Source: Urechis unicinctus
Lineage: Eukaryota > Annelida > Polychaeta > Xenopneusta > Urechidae
DNA length: 64,000 bases
NCBI GenBank assembly: GCA_034190875.2
Contig: CM067354.1
Span: 48,785,408-48,849,407 of the forward strand
Reading direction: 5' to 3'
Below, one piece after another: positions 47,213 to 59,100 of this stretch (positions within the stretch are counted from its first letter, which is position 1; each line of letters starts with the position of its first letter). The notes beneath the pieces are model-generated. The model saw only the letters and a program-made list of their open reading frames with translations. It ran no database searches and had not been told where the DNA came from. Made by a program: the position numbers and the translations under genes.

Positions 47213-47218
47213 AATAAA
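47213..47218 (+). terminator. candidate poly(A) signal of the hydroxylase-like gene
   Basis: AATAAA about 940 bases after the stop codon on the same strand, the clearest signal before the convergent C1orf43 homologue. Confidence 0.4.
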
Positions 47219-49097
47219 ATAAGTGAATATTATATACTAAGTTATTTGTCTTCAAGCAAATATATGGTAAAATGTTAAGAGGCTGGAAAGGTGTAGCGTG
47301 GTATATTTGGTTATAGCACGCTTCGAGTCGATTAACACTGTATCATGTACCTCTTCTCTGCGACGAATGCACCGGGAACAAGCGTTTAAATAAATCTTAA
47401 TTTAGTTCATCCACTTGAATGAAGAGATAAGAATGACCAAAATACGTGCAGCATCACGCATCGTGTACCTCAGGCATCATTTCCAGGCCAGCATCTAAAC
47501 GCGCGACAAAATGGAGACGAATGCAAGGTCAGGCTGTACAAATTTTATCCTTGGGCGAACTGATAATGTAGGTCTGTACACAGCCGTCATATTCTAACCG
47601 CGGTGAATTACATAATTAACAGCGGTTCAATGTTACACCGGATGGGTATGAACACAAGAGCTTGTCATTTATTGCCACGACCAATACGCTCAAGCGCACT
47701 TTTTGTGTGTTACATTAGTAGCCAAGTCATGACTGAGGTTAAGTACGCGTGCACTCGACCTAGACTGAAAGAAATAAGCAGGAATAAGAGACAATGTCCT
47801 TAAGTGCACCCCGCGGTGTGTGTCCTGCCAACTGCATGACCATAACGACCATGTGCGTATGGATGACGGAGTGCGCAACCAACCATTATAAGTCCTCTAG
47901 CCAGGCATAACACTATCATTGATTAGGGATTCAAAACAACAGGCCCCCCGGGACTGGTTAATAACCGAGGCGAGGACAGTACTCGTGTACCAGACGCTAT
48001 CCGCCATTGATCATTTTAAGGAGTACACGTTTTCGGAGCTCTACGAATCTAAAAATAGAAAAGATGAACGTGGGCGTCTCCATGTGGCGTCAAGGGCACA
48101 GAGAGGGAAATGGACAATTTATTCAAATGACTCATGCTGATATTCCCGCTTGTTTTGATTAAAACCTCTGATTTGATCCACATGAAGCTGTATAAGAGGA
48201 TAAACTTCATCGATTGACTGTTGGTGATTTTCCGAATGAATTACGCTACGTAATGAACAGTTGAATATCGGTCAGTGTACCGGCCCTACAATTATTTTCA
48301 TGTAATGTGGCGCCAAATTGTTGTAATGAAGAAAACGAACATGGCAAAGGCCCACAAACAATTCCATCCATATTTCCGTGCAAGTGAGATTTATGAACTT
48401 ATACCCAACTCAATTTTGAGAATAAGTTCAATACTTAAGATCGATTGGTTCTGCGTGCCAACCCTACATAGCAATGTTAGTATGTCGAAACCAATAACAG
48501 TGTTAAGCGATCTAACAAGTAAAACAATACTTCCTGGTGGTTGCGAAGCATTTTTACCGAATTAGGAAAAGAGCCGGGTTACACAGCACTGTGTTGAATA
48601 GGAAATAGAACTGGGGTTGTATATCGTGTCGAATTGGAAAAGTAACGGGTGTTGCCTTTCATTAAAAAAAATTTAAAACAGTAAAATAAATTGCAAAAGT
48701 AAGGTAGCAATTTCGTGCGAATTAACTAAATTACCAAACAAAACGGGAGAGAACAAACCGGGAATTTATGTGTCTTGTTACTTACTGTGACGATCAAAGG
48801 TAAAATCGATCAATTATATTGCACATCATTGCTCGTAGGATACAAGCAACCACTAAGTCTCGTGCCATCGAGTAACCCCATTTTCATCCTTGGTAAATGC
48901 TTCGTGCCCGGCAGCAATAAGCAAGATTTCAACAGGGACCGGGGAATTCTTTTCTCTATTGAATGGTACAGATGCACGGACAGCTTAATGGATTGCACAG
49001 CAGCACGGAATTGATGACTGGCTTAATGCACTTTGTAGACTATGTGTCGTGGCGCTGTGCCAAATTTTGCTCTTATTCAGTACACGTTTGATCTGAT
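47219..49097. other. intergenic, no gene seen
   Basis: Scattered ORFs of 60-96 codons (for example 48275-48565 plus) have no recognisable domain or splice context. Confidence 0.35.
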
Positions 49098-49253
49098 AAA
49101 TTTGTGACCGGCCATATTGATTCTATGTTATGCATTGTGAAGCCACATGTGGTCGACGACGCTTATTACGATACGAATTACATGGGATAAAATATAGCTT
49201 CATATGGCTTCACAATGCATTAAATATAACCAATCAGGACGGTCACAAATTTT
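49098..49253. mobile_element. foldback MITE with 48-bp inverted repeats
   Basis: The left arm begins AAATTTGTGACCGGCCATAT and ends ATGCATTGTGAAGCCA. The right arm, TGGCTTCACAATGCAT to GGTCACAAATTT, is its inverted copy with a few mismatches. The spacer is about 60 bases. No coding capacity, so a non-autonomous element. Confidence 0.75.
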
Positions 49254-50109
49254 AGCTATGCTGGGAAATGTTACCACGCCGTAAGCTTAACTGTAGTGAG
49301 CGAGGGTTTGCATGCTTAACTGTAACGAGAAATGTTGATGCGAATCGGCCAATCGACAAAAGTGAGTCAATATGTCTCTTAGCTGTCCCAAACGCAACCT
49401 CTGACGTTATAGCAACCCCAAACTGCGCAAGCGGATTAATCTCGTTGAGCCCAAGGACAAGAAAATAGAACGGCATCACTTTGAGGTGATTGAAGTAGCC
49501 GAACATCGATCGCAATGTTCCACTCACCAATGCTTCCTGAACTGATGAAAGGGTCACACAAGGGCGAATGAAGTTATTTAGTGGGAAATTAAATCAAGAG
49601 GGGGAGAAAGGTGCAAACTACCTCAAAACAGGAGGACATTTTGTCGCTGGTGAATGCAAATTAATGATAAAACTCGAATACGAATAATATTGAAATAGTT
49701 TAAGAGGCATTGTTATGCATGTTTAAGATTGAATTTTACCAGTAAGCCCTGTTTTTAGCAGATACCTTAGTACGAAGGAGATTGGTTAATGAGAGATACC
49801 GTATTTGTTCACAGCAGGTGACTTAATCAAAATAAACGGGTGACATGTTGCTGCCATTAAATGGAACATGCTTTTGAAGGCTCGTTTGATTTCGTTAAAT
49901 ACAGTTTTTAACAATAAGTTTTTCTGCCAATATGGCCACACAAACACGTTGGCAAACAAACCCAGTTCAAGACAGTTAATTAATCTGAATTAATACATTC
50001 TTCAGTCAGCTTCTCATCCAACTATACATTTTCATCACATCCATATTGGGCTTCCAACGCCGTCAAGGCGGTCAACAAAATATTCAGTTTATGAAATTAA
50101 AACCACAAC
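49254..50109. other. 3' flank between convergent genes
   Basis: Probably the 3' UTR and flank of the C1orf43 homologue. No canonical minus-strand poly(A) signal close to the stop was identified. A 101-codon minus ORF (49252-49557) has no motif support. Confidence 0.3.
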
Positions 50110-53100
50110 TCAGATCACACTCTCGCCCTTGGTAGTCTGTGTCAACTTAATGCCCTGATAAACATCACTTCCTCTTTGAGATGACCCCTCGGACTCGGCA
50201 CTGCTTTCCCTTGAACTTGACTGGTCCATGGCAGATTGTGTGAGGGGCAATAATTCCACGTCAACCGGACTCGATGTGCGACCTTCCCGCCTTTTTCTGG
50301 GTCTGTACGTGATCTCTGACCCATTGTTCCCATTAGCCCCGCTGTGACTGGCTGGCGGCAGGTTTGAAGCATCGCCATTCGTTATTTCTTCTGTATGAGA
50401 TTGGACCGCGTCGATTGCAGTCGTACTCGATTCTCTGACGATTTGTGAAGGATTTTTCTCTCGACTTCGTTTGTCAACACTGCACGATAATATTCATAGC
50501 ATTTACCAGACAACCGACCTAAATCAATAACAAGGGCGGACAATTCGACACTAAATTAGCGTTTCACATTTTTGTCAGGTAACGCCAGCAAGATAAACCT
50601 ACTGCTGTACGAGTTCATCCAAGAAGCCGGTATATTCCTCGTAATGTTCCTCAGTGAATAACTGTTACACAAAGGTCATTCATATGTACGGCACCACGCA
50701 AAATTGCTTACGTGGCTAAATTATAACCCACTAACAAGAATTCTTGATCTGAGCAACGTTGCGATCGTTTTTCATCGAATTAGATGCTCTACCCAGCCAT
50801 AATCCGGTCAATTCACATATATTTCTTTATTACATTGATTCCCGATGCTTGTAACATTCCCCGTCTGTTGAATGCACAACCACCATAATTTATCATCCAT
50901 AACCATAACAATGACTCTGGCTTGTTTAAAGTCAAAGCTCAAACGTCCTTCTTCAGCGGTGCCTTGGGGAAAAAAGCCTCATCCTATTTCCTGGAAATAG
51001 GCGCTTCATTACGGCGCATACTCACGGAAGGGTCGTGCCTGGCGTGGTCGTATGCATTGAGGAACTTCTCGATGAGGTTAAGTTTAGCTCCAATCAGAGG
51101 ACCGATCTGTCGCAGCTCCAGCAGGTAGGAACGCAGGTTGTGAGAAGCCGTGCGTTTAATATTCTCGCTGTATCTCCGGACGGCCGCGTCTTGAACAAAA
51201 TCACAACTTGTTACATGATAAGATAGCAAGGTGGCCGAGTCGGACATTGTGCGATAGCAGACGAATACCAAAGGGGCCGAGACGATCATTGTCTGATAGC
51301 AGACAGGTAGCAGAGTGACTGAGTCGGTCATTGTCTGATAGCAGACAGGTAGCAGAGTGACTGAGTCGGTCACTGTCTGATAGCAGACAGGTAGCAGAGT
51401 GACTGAGTCGGTCATTGTCTGATAGCAGACAGGTAGCAGAGTAGGCTGAGACGATCATTGTCTGATAGCAGACAGGTAGCAGAGAGCCCGAGTCGGTCAT
51501 TGTCAGATAGCAGACAGGTAGCAGAGTGGCTGAGACGATCATTGTCTGATAGCAGACAGGTAGCAGAGTGGCTGAGTCGGTCATTGTCTGATAGCAGACA
51601 GGTAGCAGAGTGGCTGAGACGATCATTGTCTGATAGCAGACAGGTAGCAGAGAGGCCGAGTCGGTCATTGTCAGATAGCAGACAGGTAGCAGAGTGACTG
51701 AGTCGGTCATTGTCAGATAGCAGACAGGTAGCAGAGTGGCTGAGTCGGTCGTTGTCTGATAGCAGACAGGTAGCAGAGTGACTGAGTCGGTCATAGTCTG
51801 ATAGCAGACAGGTAGCAGAGTGGCTGAGTCGGTCATTGTCAGATAGCAGACAGGTAGCTAGTGCACTAGGAGGATGAGCCCAGCAAGAGCCTACATCGAC
51901 TCATAACTGAGTTATCGCTGATGTCCTGCATTTAGCATTCAAGGCAAACACGTGACTACCAGATAGCAGGAGGGAAATCTGTATACTGATAGCTCAAAGT
52001 AGGCTTAATATGGAAAGTGCTCTTTCAGGTCGATGTCGAGCACCAACCATCATCCGACGACCTAACGTCATTTCTTAATGATGTACATTACAAACAGTCG
52101 AACCCATTAATGTATACATGAGGCGTACGTCACCTGGCTTCCGCGAATGATTACTTGAACCTGTATTTAGAAACGAATCATTCACAATATCAGATATCCG
52201 AGCCACGGATCAGATATCCGAGCCACGGGTCAGGTTCCGAGCCCCGGGTCAGGTTTCTAACGCCGGGCTCATATTCGGCCGGAGCGAAGGGGCAAAAAAA
52301 ACACAGATGCAACATTCTCTCTAACGAGCTGCTGAGGCTGCAAACGTAATACGGGAGATGTATAAGCACTTCACCAAAAGGAAGGGTTCCGCATTGCATT
52401 ACGCTACAACGAGTATCTTCACACCGATCGAAGCCGAAGCTATCAAGTACATGGTCATATAAATAGATGGTCTATGTGAGATTAATCATCTCGCTCATAC
52501 GGTCGAAAGTCAAGACCTTATACAGCCATGTTGATGGTTTACCTGAGGGACAGGTGTATATAGTGACAGAGGACGAGAATAGATAACAATTGAGGCCACA
52601 CTCAGATACGAACGTGTCTGACTTGATTTTGTATAGTAATGCAATCGTATCAACACAAGCCAGTTGAGCCAGTTCACGCTAGCCATGGACGAGCTCAATA
52701 TGATGATGTGATATTCCAACTTATTTAAGGCCGTCATTTATTATGAGGTCTCACTACCACGCTTGTTCGCCATCGTTCCAGGACACCAGTTTTCGATAGC
52801 TCTATCGAAGGCGTGAATCACCCTGAGAGGACGTTATCTGTGGGCGTTGCCACACAGACGTCAACAGACGGATACAAGCACACGTGCACTCATACAGGAG
52901 AGCTCCCTCTTGTAAATCTATTGCATGTGAGAAATTAACCGAGTGGCGTGCTGTTGTAAACAGATATCCCCGCGTAATCTATTATTCGCGCGGATCTTAA
53001 CAGTATCCCCACATCATCTAACATACGCGCGGATTTAAACAGCAGATATCCCCCCACCCCGTCATCTAGTATTCGTGCGGATTTCGTGGGTGGCCGAAGC

Positions 53101-56100
53101 CGAACCCACTTGATTCACAGCACTACATAACACGTATATGTACACCCACGTGTAACACTTACACGTAATCAGGTTTAGTCAGGTGAAGGCAGCATTGTTT
53201 AGGCTCAGAGCAGGGAATGGCTGGTAAATGCTATTTCTAGAAAATGTAATATGATGGGTACACATATAAATTCGTGCTAAACGCTAAGTACAATAATAAT
53301 GAGGTCAATACCCGCGCGCATTATTGGCCTGGTCCTCTTTATGCCCCTAGCGCGTGTGACCTCTTCCTGGATGGGACCTTTTTTCCAGACGTCGCTAAAA
53401 TATATTAGTCTAGGTTATAGGGCGACACGACAATACCGGCATGCTTAAAAGGACAATTAAAAGCCGAGGCGCTTCAAAGGAACAACCTGCAAAAACTCCA
53501 GGATGAATTGATTGAAAATCAAAATCTGACTCATGATTCAATTAATACCAGAAAACATTCGGCTCGGCTATATATAGCGACTCGGCGCTCGGAAGCTTGG
53601 CATCGTGTATCGAGCGCCTGTGGCTCGGAGATGTCGACAATGAAATGTTGTTTGATTTGAGAACGGTTTCAGGTAGTGAGTGGTACATGGCTAAAGCTGC
53701 CCAAACCACTCTAATTTGATAAAAAACAAAAAAACAACAACAGAATGGTTTCATTGGTGATTTACTTCTGGTCACGCCCCCTAGCGGTCAGTTGGGTACT
53801 GGAATCGAGGCTCCGCAGGCATCATTGCAGCGCTTAAGATGGTATAAATCCACAGCTGACACGACGCTCAGCAGGGCTAGAAATTAGCCAGATTCTTCAC
53901 CGGCCAGGCGGGTCGCTAACCTTGAAATTCTACCGGCCCAACAAATTTTCGACCGGCCTTACATTTTTAGTTGTTTTAATGGTAAAACCAAAATTGTACG
54001 CGTTGTTATTATCTTGTATTATTTTGGGACCTCTCAGTCCTGAACTGTGCCACAGTTCAATGGCTTCGTCTGGAGATATGGAAGGCAACTGGACGGTCAT
54101 CACATCATTGATGGATGTACAGCTTAGACATGATCTCCTGTCTTTCACCCTCTTCATTGCGCTTAATCCCCACCTCGCCGCGATGCAGAGCTGAAAGGGT
54201 ATTTGCAGCTGGAGCACTGACAACAGACGATTGCTTCGCGTTGGCGATTTGCCCACTGCGCGTGTGACCACCAGAATTTTCATGATCCTCGACACTCTCC
54301 AATTTGTAGTTTCTATTACACAACACATATGGTCCTTTACGTTGACCTTCTTTGACGGCAAACGGTCTACAAGCTGAACATAACATCACGTCCTTCTCGC
54401 TGTCATGGGAAAGCCATTCGCGTTTTTCTCCTCTTTCATTATTTAACCAGGCAGGATTCCAGCGTCTGCAGGCGCTTCTCTTTTTCATACAGTGCTTTCT
54501 GAGCTTTTTCGTCCTCTTCAAATTAGCGTTTCTTAAGCGACGGAGGTTTAGAACCCTAAATATAACGCCACATCGACATCTTCCGAAATTGTGCACTGTT
54601 TTTAAATCGCATGCCGTTATACAGGCTTGCCTACCGACGGCTTGGAAGTCAACTCGCAAGAAACGCTTAAAGAAAACATGCCACGCGCGTTACGTAAGTC
54701 ATACCACTGTTGGTTGACCTATCGTTAAATGCAATTAGAACGCACTGCAATCACAAAGCAGACGCGGAAGAAAAGTCACGAGAAGCGTATGGGCCATGTT
54801 AAGTCTTTCCGTCGCGTCACTTACAACTGTTACTAGCGCGAGAAGAGTTGACTTGCCTACTTTCACAGTTGCATTAAGTTTGTTTTGTTGTGGTTATTAC
54901 GATTCTAAATAATCATTGCAAATGTTCTTGTATGCATGAATCCAGCTTTTCTGCATAACCTGGCTTTATCTCAATTCTTATGAATACCATTCACAGATGA
55001 TACATGGTAAATCAAATTAATGAATTTCAATAAAAATGCCTTCAGGCGATGGAAAAGCAGTTACATAAAATGTTGTCAACAGGTAGGAAACGGGGAGTCT
55101 GGTTGATTCGTTGTTGCCAAGCAACCGTTGGACTTATTCAGGTCAGTAGGTGCATGTTGCATTGAAATATGAGAGGTTGCCATTAGATAGCTTGGGAGGG
55201 AGTGGGGTAGGCTGTTGTCGATGTTCTTGCCTTCTCACCAGATATCGTGATGGGTCAAAAATTTAACACCGACTGCAGCCAGCTGATCCCTGATCTATGG
55301 ATTATAAAGTCTTCCCAAACAATCGAGGCACGTTAGCTGTAATCCTTTTTCTGTGAGCCTATCTATGCCATCGGTTTATTCAACAGTTTACTTTCAGTTA
55401 ATATACTATGCGTCAATAAATTACGTAAGACATGATAGAAAACATCCGGGAAGCTTTCTTATCTCATGTGTTGGTCGGGCTTATGGTTTAAGCGGCGCTT
55501 AATCACGCGAGCCCCGCTGTTGTTGTTGTTGTTGTCGACTCAAAATGTAACGCTTCTTTTGTCCATGAACAGCGACAGCTGTTGTATTGAACTGGGCGCG
55601 AGGTGTTAGCGCGGAAAAAATCTACCCGCCAGCCGGGCGTCTAATTGTGATTATTTACCCGCCCGACTCAAATTGGCGGGCGTTAATTTCGAGCCCTGTC
55701 CCCAGTGCGACGAAACACTACTGACCCTGGCTGCCGCGGGTGCTAAATGCGAACATTTTGCCCTCAGCGCTTGCATTTCAGTTATTTGCGAATGGAACTG
55801 CCTATTTATTGGGCATAAAAACGCAACTAAATTAAGTAACCAATAATCCGTTGAAATACACACATTTTGAGTGGTTTACGAAACCCTTCTTTCAATAACC
55901 CCCTCCCCCACCCTCCCCCACTGTGCGGAATTGATTGCAATTGAAATCACCCACCCAACATACGGTGTTAATTCGGGCGGTCAATGGAGGAGGCAGCTGG
56001 CTGAACGCCAAACAGGTCAGCGAGTAATCAAGCCACTTAGGTCTCCCTGAACACTTGTAATCGCGGTCAATTATTCATATCTACAACCGCATTTCATGAA

Positions 56101-59100
56101 AGCCAATTCCCACAAACATCCTGGTTGTAACCTTTGCTGCCAAACGAAACATGTTTCCTGTTCATACACGCTCTTCACTGACCAATTTTTATTTATGTTA
56201 TAAGAATCTGATATCAGCTTTCGCAATACATAGGGTGACGTGAGCCCACCAGGCCTTTCCCGACCGAGACACCTGTGCGATACACGGCAGCTGACGCGAT
56301 CAAAACGACACTCCCACATCGCCGGTCTCGCCTACATACAAGAGTAATGGCGACCCGGCTCGTATCTGTGGAGTTGAGGTGTTGTGGGTTCACCGACAAC
56401 TTAATAAAATACCACAGCTGCCGTCCAATATGTACAACCGTAGTTACTATTGATTTGCAATAAACAGATAAAGTAGCCGTTCGTGTCAGCTCCGAATGAC
56501 TTCACTGGTCTGCCGGTAAACAGACGAGGAACCGTGCGCTGGTCATAATGTTATAAAGTATCGAACTGAATGGCGATGATCGTGAATTAATGACACTCAC
56601 AAGAGAAGCAATATAAAATGTCCTCCGCCCAAACCGATCATGTCCATAATGCTAACGAGGGGGCAAGGGCTGAAAAGTGTGACGTTACAGCGCTAATAAC
56701 GGTCTTAACAGGCTCTTTCACACCTTATTTCGGTAGTATTCTAGTCATGCTGGCAGTGGGGGGGGGGGGGGGGGGGGGGGGGTGCACTATCTCGGTGACC
56801 ACGAATAGGAATCATCATATATACATGGCTATTAAAGAACTTCTATGGTTATAGCGTATGATCGATTCGTCAGTTAGGTACTGATGCCAGATGACAGATG
56901 ACAGTCGCCAAAAGACTTTCTCAAGTTAAACAATGCTAAAGGGCCGTACTTTGCCCGTTTGTCAGCCCTAATCAGGCGCAACGTAGGGTCGGACGGGATA
57001 ATCACGTCGCCATCAAAGAAACCGAACACTTCTAAAGGCAAACACATGGGCGCACTCGTACTAGAGATTATTAAAATAAGGAATGGAACGGCACGTTTTT
57101 CGATGATGGAAATGCCACGTAGATAACGTCGTGTTGACGTAGAAGACGCGTAGATAACGTCGCGTTGACGTAGAAGACGCGTGGTCGTGGAGGTGTAACC
57201 ACACCGGATGTGGCAATCAATGATACATCATGTCCCACATGAATCGCGCAGAATGGTCGGATGACACGCGCTTCAACAGGGCGTTCCTGCGGTGACGGCA
57301 TCAACAACCGCAATTCAATCAGAAATTACAAGGCTGGTTTAGCATCAATATAACACACTACAAATGGTGTTGGAGACACCAGTCTTCACAAGTAGCGACG
57401 GCGTGAGACAGAAGGCGAACAACAGCTTCCAGGCACGCCCTTAAGCCGTCCGCTCCAGCCGCACAGGTGTGAATAAGTCATCATTACCTAGTGATGAATC
57501 ATACGGGGCTGCTAATGAACCCTTAATCATTAAATAACGCACAGGTATTGTCAATAATTATACACTGACACGCAATGGACATCTATACACAGGTGTGAAA
57601 ATCGGAGATTCACGAATGATTGTTGACGACAGAAACTTGACCTCCATTCATCCAGTCCGAGTGCAAGTGTACCACAATCTTTCAGAGACGACCCCCCCCC
57701 CCACACAAAAAATTTCGTCCTTAGTCCACAACGCAAACCCCGTGAACCCTAGCAACTGGTCAACGACCGCTTTAGCCGCTCACTTGACCACGTGGATAAG
57801 TCGGTCAGTTTAATCTTATGGTGAAATACAAGAGTACATTCAATGGAAGACAAGCTCTTATGGGCCAAGTTTGTTGGTCTATTGGGCTGGTCGACCTTTA
57901 CAGCACTGAAGCAAGAGGGGGGTGGGTTTTTCCAATCGCGCCTGGGGGTCACAAAGAATGCGTTGATAATGACATAATTGACATAAATAACACGTATACC
58001 GGTTCGGTGCACATGTACTTATCAACATAGACACGCACACACATAAACACATTTCGATGCCCTAATTTTCCACCCCGGAGCGCCGGAGCATCAGATGGCG
58101 ACATTCGATCGACGAATTGGTCCGTCGCTGCTTTATCAAGTAGATACTGACAGGGTTGACTGAAAGCTGTCATCATAATGATCTCAACAACTCAGATCCA
58201 TTTTTTCTCAAAAGGGGCATCACAAAAATGCCTGAAGAAGCTGTCAAGGTGACAGGACATCTTTCACATTAAGCAAAATATTGAATACCAAATATACAGG
58301 GACATCAGGGCAGGCGGAGTGGCAAGCTGGGGCTGGTGCGTGGGGGTGGGGGTGGGTTGGACGACATTCAGATGTAACTGAAGAGGCTTCAATGAAACAC
58401 TCGAGACACTCCCTCTGTCGCCTGGTGAAGCCCTCGGTAGGGATGATATATCTGATAAGCACTAAGGTGTTTAAGGCTATGGCAGAGGTAAGCAGGTCTG
58501 GACTCTAGGTTCCCTATGCATCCCAACTGACCATCCAGGATCAAAAGCGGCAATAATGCACGTTATGATTACGGTCACAACTGACATTATGTAATCATAA
58601 CGGCAGCGTTAACATCAGACGACGGCAGCAGGGAAATATGACAGCGTACCTCGAATGCCATGGGGATGTGATACAACCATAAAGCTTTTGGGCGAGGCAG
58701 CTTTAAATGATGATGGATTTATGCTGAACAAATAACCTGGATAATTTTGAGTTTATTGTTATGGCAAGTTCATTGAGGCACACTAGTCTGCACCAGAGAA
58801 AGGCTTTATAGCGGCCAAGTAACACAGGTGAATAATGATGCACTATCTCGGTGACCACGAATAGGAATCATCATATATACATGGCTATTAAAGAACTTCT
58901 ATGGTTATAGCGTATGATCGATTCGTCAGTTAGCTACTGGCGCCAGTCGTCAAAAGACGTTCTCACATTTGCGGTTTTCTTACATTTGGCGGGCGCAACG
59001 TAGGGTCGGGCGGGATAATCACGTCACCACATGGACGCACTTGTACTAGAGATAGATCATTAAAATAAGGAGTGGAATGGCACGTTTCGATATGATGGAA

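Noticed and set aside
51201..51836. 211-codon ORF of repeated VCYQTMTDS-type units as a repeat protein
   Set aside because: The 42-base unit is a multiple of three, so open frames arise on both strands; it lies in a C1orf43 intron. Kept only as a retention question.
51226..51860. CRISPR array
   Set aside because: Units are contiguous 42-mers without unique spacers, in an animal intron.
58244..58462. minus ORF LIRYIIPTEGFTRRQRECLE as a C1orf43 exon
   Set aside because: It does not match the family between LSRL and the RRYSEN region, and exons 4 and 5 already join in phase directly.
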